NCBI RefSeq assembly: GCF_009801115.1
Contig: NZ_VTOL01000011.1
Location: forward strand, 212,218 to 276,217
Length of the DNA: 64,000 bases
Origin: Dyadobacter sp. 3J3
GTDB lineage: Bacteria > Bacteroidota > Bacteroidia > Cytophagales > Spirosomataceae
Direction of reading: 5' to 3'
The position numbers were made by a program, and so were the translations under genes. The notes beneath the pieces are model-generated. The model was not told the DNA's origin and searched no databases. It worked only from the letters and a program-made list of their open reading frames with translations. The first letter of the stretch is position 1; the number at the start of each line of letters is the position of its first letter. Below, in pieces: positions 41,727-50,769 of this stretch.

Positions 41727-43867
41727 TCCTCCATCAAATCCTTCAAAATCTTCTGGGCAGCCACGGAAATAATTGTCCCGGGTCCAAAAATTCCTTTCAC
41801 ACCGGCATCATATAAAAACTGATAATCCTGGGAAGGAATTACTCCTCCTGCAACAACCATAATATCTTCCCGTCCTATTTTTTTTAATTCTTCAATAAGT
41901 TGTGGAATAAGCGTTTTGTGCCCAGCAGCTAAACTGGATGTACCTACAATATGAACGTCATTTTCAGCTGCGTTTTTTGCAACTTCTTCGGGTGTTTGAA
42001 AAAGCGGGCCGATATCTACATCAAATCCAAGATCTGCAAAACTTGTGGCAATTATTTTTGCTCCCCGGTCATGGCCATCCTGGCCCATTTTTGCGACTAA
42101 AATCCGGGGTCGCCTGCCTTCCATTTCTGCAAACTGATTAGCCATTTCTTGAGCGAGCCGGAAATTTTCATCATCAGAGACTTCTGATTTATAAATTCCG
42201 GATACCGACCGGATTACCGCTTTATATCGTCCGAATTCTTTTTCCATCGCATCAGATATTTCTCCTAATGTAGCTCTTTTACGGGCAGCGTCCACGGCCA
42301 GTGCCAGTAAATTACTCTCCATGTCTTTGCCGCCCCTTTTTTTACAAGCAACTGTGATAGCTGCTAATGCTTCCAAAACTTCTTCCTGATTTCTTTGTGA
42401 TTTTATTCTGATAAGTCGGTTAATCTGAGCTTCCCGGACACTGTTGTTATCAATATCCCGTATGTCCAAAACTTCTTTTGAATCGGTCTTGAATTTATTT
42501 ACGCCCACTATGATTTCCCTGCCCGCATCAATTCTAGCCTGTTTTCTGGCAGCAGCTTCCTCAATACGCATCTTTGGCAAACCCGTTTCGATTGCCTTTG
42601 TCATACCCCCCAGTTGCTCAACTTCCTCAATTAATTCCCAGGCTTTTTGAGAAAGTTCATTGGTAAGATATTCAACATAATAAGAACCGCCCCAGGGGTC
42701 AACGGCTTTGCAAATATCGGTTTCAAACTGCAAAAATAATTGGGTATTGCGGGCGATTCTGGCCGAGGCATCCGTAGGTAAAGCAATGGCCTCATCCAGT
42801 GAATTTGTGTGTAGCGATTGTGTATGACCTAAAACTGCCGCCATCGCTTCCACGCATGTTCGTGCCACATTGTTATATGGGTCCTGCTCTGTGAGACTGT
42901 AACCGCTGGTTTGGCAATGTGCTCGTAATGCCAGGGATTTATCCGATTTTGGATTAAACTGATTCACAATTTTCGCCCATAATAATCTTCCGGCCCGGAG
43001 TTTAGCGATTTCCATAAAGTGATTCATACCAATTCCCCAGAAAAAAGATAATCTTGGTGCGAAATCATCAATTTCCATTCCTGCCTTAAGGCCGGTTCTA
43101 ATATATTCCAGTCCATCTGCAAGCGTGTAAGCAAGCTCGATATGTGCCGGCGCACCGGCTTCGTGCATATGATAACCGCTGATACTGATGGAATTAAATT
43201 TTGGCATTAAACGGGAGGTATAAGCAAATATATCTCCGACAATGCGCATGGAAGGCGTAGGTGGGTATATGTAAGTATTGCGCACCATAAATTCTTTCAG
43301 AATATCATTCTGAATGGTTCCGGAAAGTTTTTCTGCAGATACGCCCTGTTCCTCGGCTGCGACAATATAAAACGCCATAATAGGAATAACGGCTCCGTTC
43401 ATGGTCATGGAAACCGACATTTCATTGAGTGGTATCTGATCAAAAAGTATTTTGACATCTTCTACCGAATCAATGGCGACGCCTGCTTTTCCAACGTCAC
43501 CCGTAACACGCGGGTGATCCGAATCATATCCCCGATGTGTGGCCAGATCAAAAGCCACAGAAAGTCCTTTTTGTCCTCCCGCAAGATTACGTCTGTAAAA
43601 TGCATTGGAATCCTCAGCGGTGGAAAAACCAGCATACTGGCGTATCGTCCACGGTCTTTCCAGATACATACTGGCGTAAGGACCGCGAAGATAAGGCGCG
43701 GAACCTGCACCGGAACTGAGGTGACCGGATTCAGCCAAGTCTTCTTTTTGGTAGGATGATTTTAATTTTATTCCTTCCTGGGTTAGAAAAGGCTTTGCCG
43801 ATTTTTCGGGAAGAGGTATCGTTTCTTCACTTTTTTGAAGCGTAATATTTTTAAAATCAGGCTTCAT
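41723..43867 (-). CDS. mutB: Methylmalonyl-CoA mutase, large (catalytic) subunit
   Basis: 714 residues. The N-terminal TIM barrel binds the CoA ester (RPWTIRQYAGFSTAEDSN, SVSMTMNGAV, GGSYYVEYLT); the C-terminal cobalamin domain has the DxHxxG motif in MGQDGHDRGAK with the His near residue 598 that ligates cobalt, followed by GTSSLAAGH. It interconverts succinyl-CoA and (R)-methylmalonyl-CoA with adenosylcobalamin, for propionate and odd-chain or branched amino acid metabolism. Located 45 bases after mutA. Its stop codon overlaps that of the convergent ketosynthase gene. Confidence 0.97.
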   Translation of the reverse strand: MKPDFKNITLQKSEETIPLPEKSAKPFLTQEGIKLKSSYQKEDLAESGHLSSGAGSAPYLRGPYASMYLERPWTIRQYAGFSTAEDSNAFYRRNLAGGQKGLSVAFDLATHRGYDSDHPRVTGDVGKAGVAIDSVEDVKILFDQIPLNEMSVSMTMNGAVIPIMAFYIVAAEEQGVSAEKLSGTIQNDILKEFMVRNTYIYPPTPSMRIVGDIFAYTSRLMPKFNSISISGYHMHEAGAPAHIELAYTLADGLEYIRTGLKAGMEIDDFAPRLSFFWGIGMNHFMEIAKLRAGRLLWAKIVNQFNPKSDKSLALRAHCQTSGYSLTEQDPYNNVARTCVEAMAAVLGHTQSLHTNSLDEAIALPTDASARIARNTQLFLQFETDICKAVDPWGGSYYVEYLTNELSQKAWELIEEVEQLGGMTKAIETGLPKMRIEEAAARKQARIDAGREIIVGVNKFKTDSKEVLDIRDIDNNSVREAQINRLIRIKSQRNQEEVLEALAAITVACKKRGGKDMESNLLALAVDAARKRATLGEISDAMEKEFGRYKAVIRSVSGIYKSEVSDDENFRLAQEMANQFAEMEGRRPRILVAKMGQDGHDRGAKIIATSFADLGFDVDIGPLFQTPEEVAKNAAENDVHIVGTSSLAAGHKTLIPQLIEELKKIGREDIMVVAGGVIPSQDYQFLYDAGVKGIFGPGTIISVAAQKILKDLMED

Positions 43868-43912
43868 AATTTTAGTTTTTATTTTAAAAGCAGATTTGGT
43901 TTCTGACTTCCT

Positions 43913-45292
43913 CTATTTTTTGAAAATTGTTGTAGACAAATTCCTATTGGGCAAAGTTAAAAAGTCGGTAAAATTATTTTTCGAACTGTCAATTTCACTT
44001 ATGTAAACGGAATCTACTTCCGACTTGTATTTATTAACGCCGATCATAATTTTTCCGCCATTCAAATCGTCTATTTTTTTCTGCCAGGAATTTTCAATTT
44101 CTGACTGGATAAAACCTTGTTTAAAAGCGGAAATCAGGCCTCCTTTTTCTTCTGTTTGTAAAAATAATTCCCAGGCTGCATCCGCAATTTTTAGCGACAT
44201 CATTTCAATTTGATAAGAACCAGCTCCCGGATCTGCAACCGCACTAAGGTAACTTTCATTTGCGAGCAACGAGGAAACATTTCTGGCCACCCGCTCGCTG
44301 AATTCTATCGGATGTTTAAACGAATGATCAAAAGCCTGAACCGACAATCCGTTACATCCGCCAATAACGGCACTCATGGCCTCAGAAGTTGATCTTATCA
44401 TATTAGTTTCGGCGGAGTGCGCTGAATCGTAAAATGTAGAAGTCTGCGCTTGAATAAAAACGTTACAAAGTTCATCAGGTACCTGATAAGCCCGGCTGAT
44501 TTTTCTGTAAAGAAATCTTAAAGCACGAAGTTTTGAAATTTCTGTCAGATACTCTGTACCAATCGATATGGAATAAAAAAATCGGGATAATGCATGGAGC
44601 GGAGAAATTCCGGCATCGGTCAATTTGTCAAGATAATGAACCGTTGAAGCCAGCAGAAAAGCAAGCTCCTGAACCACATTTGCACCTGCGTTATGGAACA
44701 CGTGACTTTCGATCATAAACGGACGAAATTCACGCATCAGTTTTGTCTGGTTTAGGACTTTGCAGATGTTTTCCGTTGCTTCTTCAAAATCATTTCCGGT
44801 ACGCATCCAATTCGCCAAAGGATCATTATAAATCCCGCCTTTCAGGTAATATCCGGCGCCGCGGGAAATTTCTTCAAATAAATTTTCAGAATTTATTGAT
44901 GTACGAAAAAATATTGGTGTGTCACTCAGCCTTATCCCATGCAATGTTTTCGAAAGCTCAGATTTTATAAGATCCATTTCTGTCAGATCAAGGATAACCG
45001 CGTCAGCACCGGATTCCAAAGAAGATTTTAGTTTTGCATTGTTTGGCCAGGCTTTGTCGAAAGAAATGAAAGGTATATTGAGCCATCCTGGATTTTTTTT
45101 CTGGCAATTTTGTAAATTACTTATCGCTTCATCTTCGAGGTTTTCCCCTGTGTAATAAGGTTCTACGAATAAATCAGGAGCGATCTCCCAACTGCCGATC
45201 CTTGTTTTATTTTCTCCTAGTTCTTTTTCAGCCTGCTTTTTCCAGGTGTCTTTTGTTGAGAATTTGAATTCTGAAAACAGCAGTTTTGACAT
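43913..45292 (-). CDS. mutA: Methylmalonyl-CoA mutase, small subunit
   Basis: 459 residues, shorter than full MutA (about 620) because the degenerate cobalamin-binding domain is absent; it ends soon after the barrel (SLKIADAAWELFLQTEEKGG). Barrel blocks are recognisable (RPFMIESHVFHNAG, RFFYSISIGTEYL, RSTSEAMSAVIGGCNGLS in part). It forms the structural partner of MutB in a heterodimer. Such short forms are usual in Bacteroidota. A TAGCTTTG box lies 48 bases upstream. Confidence 0.92.
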   Translation of the reverse strand: MSKLLFSEFKFSTKDTWKKQAEKELGENKTRIGSWEIAPDLFVEPYYTGENLEDEAISNLQNCQKKNPGWLNIPFISFDKAWPNNAKLKSSLESGADAVILDLTEMDLIKSELSKTLHGIRLSDTPIFFRTSINSENLFEEISRGAGYYLKGGIYNDPLANWMRTGNDFEEATENICKVLNQTKLMREFRPFMIESHVFHNAGANVVQELAFLLASTVHYLDKLTDAGISPLHALSRFFYSISIGTEYLTEISKLRALRFLYRKISRAYQVPDELCNVFIQAQTSTFYDSAHSAETNMIRSTSEAMSAVIGGCNGLSVQAFDHSFKHPIEFSERVARNVSSLLANESYLSAVADPGAGSYQIEMMSLKIADAAWELFLQTEEKGGLISAFKQGFIQSEIENSWQKKIDDLNGGKIMIGVNKYKSEVDSVYISEIDSSKNNFTDFLTLPNRNLSTTIFKK

Positions 45293-45339
45293 AATTTCAA
45301 TTTTGACAGAACATTTTTTTCAAAGTCGGCGTGCCTGAA

Positions 45340-45347
45340 CAAAGCTA
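45340..45347 (-). promoter_or_regulatory. -7 element of the mutAB promoter
   Basis: Reads TAGCTTTG on the minus strand, matching TAnnTTTG, with a leader of about 40 bases to the mutA ATG at 45292. No clean -33 TTG. Confidence 0.45.
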
Positions 45348-45410
45348 CTAATTTGAGATTACATTTTTTTAATTCTCATGTTACCAGACAGGAAATTGGC
45401 CGTCAATAGG

Positions 45411-45438
45411 TTGGATTATTCCAATGGATTTATTTTTG
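45411..45438 (+). promoter_or_regulatory. Candidate dnaA promoter with both -33 and -7 elements
   Basis: TTG at 45411-45413, a 17-base spacer and TATTTTTG at 45431-45438 fit the Bacteroidota arrangement TTG-N17 to 23-TAnnTTTG. A second -7-like box, TATCTTTG, is at 45507-45514, only 16 bases before the dnaA ATG. Confidence 0.5.
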
Positions 45439-45529
45439 GGCTTGGTATTCCTTGGGAATGGTTTTAAATTCAACACTGGTTTATCTGCAGAGACCATCTA
45501 TTTTCTTATCTTTGCCGTCCTTTTGATTT

Positions 45530-46987
45530 ATGATATCTGATTACGCAAGTTTGACATTGGAAAGAGTAACCGCACATAGAGAAGTAGACCAAATATGGGA
45601 TAGTTGCCTTCGGGTGATTCAGCAGCATATTCCTGAGCAGAGTTTTAAAACGTGGTTCGAGCCAATCCGACCACTGAAAATCTATGGTAAAGTCCTTACG
45701 ATTCAGGTACCAAGTCAGTTTTTTTACGAATGGCTGGAAGATAACTACGTTAATCTCTTAAGAAAAGCTTTGGACTATGCCATCGGTCGTGATGGTCTTC
45801 TGGAATATTCAATAATCGTTGACACAGGAAACGAGAAGCATCAGCCGCTTACCATGAATGTGTCGACTGTGAAGTCGCCGAAATATTCGAAACCTGATAA
45901 TTTTGCTACGGACCCAAGAATGGGTTCAAATAATAATAATGTGAAAGATCAGGATTCGATGAATCTTGACACGTATCTGAATCCGAATTATTCTTTTGAT
46001 AATTTCATCGAAGGAGATTGTAATCGTTTGGCGCGTTCTGCGGGCTTTGCAGTTGCTCAGCGACCTGGCTTGACTTCCTTCAACCCTTTGATGATGTACG
46101 GCGGCGTGGGGCTTGGTAAAACGCACCTTGTACAGGCTATCGGGAACTATATCATGAACCACTTCGACAATAAGCTGGTACTTTACGTTTCTTCGGAGAA
46201 ATTTACAAATCAGTTTATCAACTCGATCAAAAACAATACGCTGCAAAATTTCACGGATTTCTACATGAAAGTGGATGTTTTGGCGATTGATGATGTTCAG
46301 TTTTTGTCAGGAAAAGAAAAAACACAGGATACTTTCTTCCATATATTTAATCACTTGCACCAATTAGGCAAGCAGATTATCATGACGAGTGACCGTCCGC
46401 CGAGAGAGCTTGAAGGTTTGCAGGATCGTTTGCTATCACGCTTTAAATGGGGTTTAACGGCGGATTTGCAAACGCCGGATTTTGAAACACGTATTGCTAT
46501 TATTCAAAAGAAAATCCAGGCGGAAGGAATCGATATCAATTATGATGTAATTGAATATATAGCGCACAGCGTGAATTCTAACGTGCGTGAACTGGAAGGT
46601 GTAATTGTTTCTTTGATGGCTCAGGCTTCTTTGACTCGTCGTGAAATTGATGTTGAACTGGCGAAAAATACGCTGAAAAACATCGTGATGAACGAGGATA
46701 AGGAAGTTACGATTGATACGATTCAGGAAGTTGTAGCAGATTATTTCAAAGTAACCATTGCTGATCTGAAAAGTAAAAGCCGTAAAAAAGAAGTGGTTTA
46801 TCCGCGTCAGCTTGCTATGTTTCTGGCAAAAGAATACACTGATCTTCCTTTGAAATCTATTGGCTATCATTTTGGGGGAAGAGATCACAGTACGGTTATT
46901 CACTCGATTCAAAGTGTAAATTTACTGATGGACGAAACACCTGATGTAGAAGAAACTTTGCAAAAGCTTCGCAGTTACTTTAAGTAA
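45530..46987 (+). CDS. dnaA: Chromosomal replication initiator DnaA
   Basis: 485 residues. Domain I begins at about residue 20 (VDQIWDSCLRVIQQHIPEQSF); a variable linker with KSPKYSKPDNF follows; the AAA+ domain has Walker A GGVGLGKTH near 192, Walker B VLAIDDVQFLSG near 250 and the arginine finger segment LLSRFKWG; the C-terminal domain has PRQLAMFLAKEYTDLPLKSI and GGRDHSTVIHSI, which binds DnaA boxes. It starts replication at oriC. There is an extra 18-residue head before domain I, and the short distance to the TATCTTTG box leaves the exact start slightly open. No cluster of DnaA boxes was found on either side. Confidence 0.97.
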   Translation: MISDYASLTLERVTAHREVDQIWDSCLRVIQQHIPEQSFKTWFEPIRPLKIYGKVLTIQVPSQFFYEWLEDNYVNLLRKALDYAIGRDGLLEYSIIVDTGNEKHQPLTMNVSTVKSPKYSKPDNFATDPRMGSNNNNVKDQDSMNLDTYLNPNYSFDNFIEGDCNRLARSAGFAVAQRPGLTSFNPLMMYGGVGLGKTHLVQAIGNYIMNHFDNKLVLYVSSEKFTNQFINSIKNNTLQNFTDFYMKVDVLAIDDVQFLSGKEKTQDTFFHIFNHLHQLGKQIIMTSDRPPRELEGLQDRLLSRFKWGLTADLQTPDFETRIAIIQKKIQAEGIDINYDVIEYIAHSVNSNVRELEGVIVSLMAQASLTRREIDVELAKNTLKNIVMNEDKEVTIDTIQEVVADYFKVTIADLKSKSRKKEVVYPRQLAMFLAKEYTDLPLKSIGYHFGGRDHSTVIHSIQSVNLLMDETPDVEETLQKLRSYFK

Positions 46988-47001
46988 AAAATAGTCAGTT
47001 T

Positions 47002-47991
47002 ATGACTTTGCCGATCCTGCTTCCGCGCTCCGAAATTATTGATGAGCGCTGGAATGAGTTGATCACAAAATCTGAACAAAGCATAATATATGCAAACAGT
47101 TGGTATCTTGACGTTGTTTGCGATAATTGGAAAGCGATCGTTTGGCCTTCTGCTGACGATTATCAGATTGTAATGCCCTTGCCAATTAAACGCAAATGGA
47201 ATATTGAAGTAGTTCAGCAGCCTTTATTTTGTCAATATCTGGGCTTATTTTCAATAGATAAAATTTCGGAGCAACAGCTTTATTTGTTTTTGAAAAAACT
47301 TTCTTCCTCTTTTTCCTACATCTCTTCCTATCATTTTCATCCTGATCATTCAGCGATTCTATCGGATGTCTTTCATCACTTTCCAAAATTCGAAGTAAAG
47401 CATAATCATACTTACTGGCTTTCTTTATCTGATTCACTTCCTGACATTCAGTTAAAATATTCTTCTGACCGAAAAGCCAATTTGAAAAGGGGTGAAAAAT
47501 TTGATTGGATAATTAAACCCAGTGAAGATATTGAGCCTCTTATTCAATTATTTCGAGACCATCATGCGGCAGGAATTTCGGGCGGAGTTTCTGAAAAAGC
47601 ATATGAAATTTTGTCTTGCTTATTTAACGCATTAAAAATTAATAGCGCAGCAAATGTTTTCTATGCAGAAAAGGATGGCAGGATTAATGCAGGAGCTTTG
47701 TTTGTGAAAGCGGATAAAATGGTAATATTTTTGTTCAATGCAGCAGATTTGATAGGAAGAAAAGAGAACGCCCGAACCGTTTTGCTGGATCATTATTTCA
47801 AACTATATGCTGGAAAATCACTGAGTTTTGACTTTGAAAGTCCTGAGATAAAAAAAATTTCCAGTTTCTACAAAAGTTTTGGAGCTTCTCCCGTTCCTTA
47901 TTTTTCAATCAGAAAAAACGATTTGCCATTTCCTTTCAAACAAATTCAAAACTGGCGGGTGAAGAAATCACTTAAATCAGGCACTAACTAA
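47002..47991 (+). CDS. Acetyltransferase-like (GNAT/FemAB-type) protein
   Basis: 329 residues, cytoplasmic. The pattern of two tandem GNAT-like halves fits the BioF2/FemAB-like group: IIYANSWYLDVVCDNW, then a middle SSDRKANLKRGEKFDW and, in the second half, LIQLFRDHHAAGISGGVSEK (in part), VFYAEKDGRINAGALFV and FDFESPEIKKISSFYKSFG. The last segment resembles the acyl-donor-binding part of peptidoglycan bridge or lipid II aminoacyltransferases. The acceptor is unknown. 14 bases behind dnaA on the same strand, so likely cotranscribed. Confidence 0.7.
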   Translation: MTLPILLPRSEIIDERWNELITKSEQSIIYANSWYLDVVCDNWKAIVWPSADDYQIVMPLPIKRKWNIEVVQQPLFCQYLGLFSIDKISEQQLYLFLKKLSSSFSYISSYHFHPDHSAILSDVFHHFPKFEVKHNHTYWLSLSDSLPDIQLKYSSDRKANLKRGEKFDWIIKPSEDIEPLIQLFRDHHAAGISGGVSEKAYEILSCLFNALKINSAANVFYAEKDGRINAGALFVKADKMVIFLFNAADLIGRKENARTVLLDHYFKLYAGKSLSFDFESPEIKKISSFYKSFGASPVPYFSIRKNDLPFPFKQIQNWRVKKSLKSGTN

Positions 47992-48106
47992 AAGCTTTTG
48001 AAATCCCAAACAACTTTTACATTTCGTTAACCTTCTTTTACAGGTCATTAACAGACGACAGGATAAAGACTATTAGCTTTGTTGAAATCTTAAAAACAAT
48101 GAGAAT

Positions 48107-49234
48107 ATGACCAAGCTGGTGTGCGTATGTACTTTATTGATGTTTGTTTTTTGCATTTCTTCTAATGGACAAGGCAAAACTGACCAATCCCAAAATAATA
48201 TCAAGTCTGAAACCAAAAACACAAGCTATTCTTATGGGCCTGACGCAATGGTTCGTAATGTCAAAAAAGGCAGAAACGGGACCATTTTGTTTGCCGCATC
48301 ATCTTCTGGTGTTTTTCGATATGATCCAAAACAGGATGTAGGCGAATCATTTACTAATCTCACAAGTGAAATAGGTTCTCATAGATTCTGGGATGTTCTG
48401 GAAGATCGGCGTGGAAACTTATGGTTCGCTTCTACTGATTCCGGGGTTTATTATTATGATCGCAAACGGACAGTTGGGAAATCCTTTCAACATTTTACTA
48501 CAAAGGATGGGCTTGTGAGCAATATTGTCTTTAAGATTTATGAAGATAAAGCCGGAAATATTTGGTTCGCCACAGCAGGTGGAGCAAGCCGCTTTGATCC
48601 CAACCAGACAGTGGGGAAATCTTTCCGGAATTTTACGACGAAAGACGGAATTCCCAATAACAATATTACAACTATTATGGAAGACAAAACCGGGAAATTA
48701 TGGTTTGGAACACGTGGCGATGCTTGTTTTTATGACGGAAAAACATTTACAGTTTTCAGAAATAAAGACGGTAAACCCTTTTACAATGTCGGGGATATAA
48801 TCGAAGATCGAAAAGGTAATATTTGGTTCGGGGGCTCGATAGTCAAAGACCGAAAAAGAACATCAGGTAAAGGCATTATTTTGACCGTTGAAGCCGGGCT
48901 TTGGCGCTTTGACGGCACCACCTATACCAAGGTGTCGGAGAGAGGTGCATCTGCAATGATTGAAGATAAAAAAGGAAATATTTGGACTACTGGTAGCATA
49001 AATCCTCCTAACGGAGCGGTCTGGGCACTTTCCCGTTACAGTCATAATACATTATACAATAAAAAACCCACTGTAACCGAAATAATGACAATAAAAGGAC
49101 CGGGAATGCTTTGCGGGATTTTGGAAGCTAACGATGGAAGTATTTGGTTTGGAGCTTTGGGAGCTGAGAGTGGGGTATTTCGTTACGATGGAAAGACCAT
49201 CAGGGATTTTAAACGTAAAAAGGGTCAGAAATAA
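48107..49234 (+). CDS. Stand-alone two-component-type beta-propeller (Reg_prop repeats)
   Basis: 375 residues. Signal peptide about 1-21. Then six or seven repeats with the Reg_prop pattern ED(K/R)xGNIWFA/G: EDRRGNLWFAS, EDKAGNIWFAT, EDKTGKLWFGT, EDRKGNIWFGG, EDKKGNIWTTG, ANDGSIWFGA; also FRNFTTKDG(L/I) linkers. These repeats form the periplasmic sensor propeller of Bacteroidota hybrid two-component systems, but here the chain ends with no membrane segment, kinase or DNA-binding domain. It may be a soluble ligand-binding protein in the periplasm. The gene for the following YceI lipoprotein starts 58 bases later. Confidence 0.85.
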   Translation: MTKLVCVCTLLMFVFCISSNGQGKTDQSQNNIKSETKNTSYSYGPDAMVRNVKKGRNGTILFAASSSGVFRYDPKQDVGESFTNLTSEIGSHRFWDVLEDRRGNLWFASTDSGVYYYDRKRTVGKSFQHFTTKDGLVSNIVFKIYEDKAGNIWFATAGGASRFDPNQTVGKSFRNFTTKDGIPNNNITTIMEDKTGKLWFGTRGDACFYDGKTFTVFRNKDGKPFYNVGDIIEDRKGNIWFGGSIVKDRKRTSGKGIILTVEAGLWRFDGTTYTKVSERGASAMIEDKKGNIWTTGSINPPNGAVWALSRYSHNTLYNKKPTVTEIMTIKGPGMLCGILEANDGSIWFGALGAESGVFRYDGKTIRDFKRKKGQK

Positions 49235-49292
49235 TTTGTATCGGCGATTTGAAAATCATTTCTCAATTATTAATCAATTTTATTTCTGTTTT

Positions 49293-49946
49293 ATGAATAA
49301 GGAGCTATCAGTCATTTACTTAATTTTAACTATTATCCCATTGTTCTTTGGGTGCGGTGGAGGTGTAAAAGAGGAAAATAAAAATATCGAAACGGAAAGC
49401 TCTACCTCTCTGGGACATGTATCAAATGAAAAATATAGTATAGATACAAAGGAAAGTGTTGTAACATGGAAAGGTTCAAGCTTGATTGGTTCAAACAGTC
49501 ATACCGGATACGTATATATATCGCAAGGGGAATTGATGATTGAAAACGGTAAACTTAAAGGCGGGTCAGTTGAAATCGACATGAATACAATTGAAGATAA
49601 AAACCATGGTCGTGATAATAAACTAGTTAACCATTTAAAAGATCCTGATTTTTTTGATATTAAAAAATTCCCATTTTCCAAAATTACTATTACCAAGATT
49701 GCATATATAAATGCTGATAATCATAAAGTTACCGGGAATCTGAGCATTAAAGCAATTACACACTCCGTTACATTTCCAGTCCGGATGGAAGTTAAGAATG
49801 GAGTTGCGCAAGCAAATGGCTGGCTGGTCATTGATCGTGCAAAATGGGACGTGCGTTATAAATCAAGTAAATTCTATGATATTTTAGCTAATCAGGTTAT
49901 ATCGGATTCGATTGAATTCCAGGTAAAAATTATAGCAAAAAAATAA
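49293..49946 (+). CDS. YceI-family lipoprotein
   Basis: 217 residues from ATG at 49293; the frame is open further upstream but overlaps the propeller gene. Lipoprotein signal ILTIIPLFFGC gives the lipid Cys near residue 21. The YceI lipocalin-like barrel follows: TKESVVTWKGSSLIGSNSHTG (in part), GSVEIDMNTIED, LKDPDFFDIKKFPFSKI, GNLSIKAITHSVTFPV, DRAKWDVRYKS. Family members bind polyisoprenoid-like amphiphiles in the periplasm. Ends 12 bases from the convergent DUF3108 gene without a visible terminator. Confidence 0.9.
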   Translation: MNKELSVIYLILTIIPLFFGCGGGVKEENKNIETESSTSLGHVSNEKYSIDTKESVVTWKGSSLIGSNSHTGYVYISQGELMIENGKLKGGSVEIDMNTIEDKNHGRDNKLVNHLKDPDFFDIKKFPFSKITITKIAYINADNHKVTGNLSIKAITHSVTFPVRMEVKNGVAQANGWLVIDRAKWDVRYKSSKFYDILANQVISDSIEFQVKIIAKK

Positions 49947-49958
49947 TATATTAATCAA

Positions 49959-50753
49959 TTAAAACCATTGAAGTTCAGTCTGAAGATTTTTGACCGATTT
50001 GATATCCATTTCCAGAGATCCGATGGCAAGTTCCACCTCAGCTTTAAGAGGAATTTTATTGACGTCATCTGAAACCCATAACTTTACTGCGCCTTCTCCC
50101 TTAAATAATTTATTATCAGGAATTAAAGGATTTAATTTCAAAACTTTAATCTTTCCAAATTTCGTTTTGATCACGTCTTTACCAGCATATTTGATACGAA
50201 GTTTATAAACCTCGTCACCAAAAAAAGTCGGAATTTCAATAACTTCACCCAAAGCTACTTTCTCAAAATTTATTGTACGAAGAAAAAAATAGCCGCTGAT
50301 GATGTCATTGATATTATTAGGGCAGTTAAATGTCTTGGTTTCATCCTTAATGGTCGAAGTAGCCTGATCTTTGTCGTGATTAAAAACAATTGTTTCCTCT
50401 TTCCGGTATTTATTTTCCTGAATGCTCTGGTAAAACATATGCGGCACAATGGCAAGCGTATCCACATACGATCGCCAATTGTCACGTACACGCGTGATCA
50501 GATCAAAAGCTCCAACAGTTCTGCCAGTAACGTTGATCTTGTAACACGGGTGATTATTGACAATTGATAAGTTTCTGGCAATTTCAACCTTGGCCTCGGC
50601 CGCATTGATAAAACCGTAATGAACGCGGTATTCTACCTTTTCACCAAAACTGAAACTTTTATTTACGATAATTCTATTTTGTTCAAACTGCCTGAAAGCC
50701 AGGATTCCCATAAGTGATAAAACTGCAATAATCGTAATTTTCAATCTCTTCAT
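49959..50753 (-). CDS. DUF3108 periplasmic protein
   Basis: 264 residues; hydrophobic N-terminus (about 6-20) as signal or anchor. The DUF3108 beta-rich fold is recognised from FSFGEKVEYRVHYGFINAAEA, DLITRVRDNWRSYVD, MFYQSIQENKYRKEE and a C-terminal KLWVSDDVNKIPLKAEVE. Biochemical function unknown for the family; it is expected in the periplasm and resembles LolA/LolB-type half-barrels. It lies 16 bases behind the aminopeptidase gene on the same strand, so the two form an operon. Confidence 0.85.
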   Translation of the reverse strand: MKRLKITIIAVLSLMGILAFRQFEQNRIIVNKSFSFGEKVEYRVHYGFINAAEAKVEIARNLSIVNNHPCYKINVTGRTVGAFDLITRVRDNWRSYVDTLAIVPHMFYQSIQENKYRKEETIVFNHDKDQATSTIKDETKTFNCPNNINDIISGYFFLRTINFEKVALGEVIEIPTFFGDEVYKLRIKYAGKDVIKTKFGKIKVLKLNPLIPDNKLFKGEGAVKLWVSDDVNKIPLKAEVELAIGSLEMDIKSVKNLQTELQWF

Positions 50754-50769
50754 ATATATCGTTGTATTA

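Noticed and set aside
43913..45292. mutA as a truncated pseudogene
   Set aside because: It lacks only the degenerate cobalamin domain, has a clean frame, promoter box and operon partner; short MutA forms are normal in this phylum.
46454..46912. 152-residue frame antisense to dnaA
   Set aside because: It lies fully inside a conserved gene and its composition (Asn, Ile, Phe, Arg-rich) is typical of a reverse-frame shadow.
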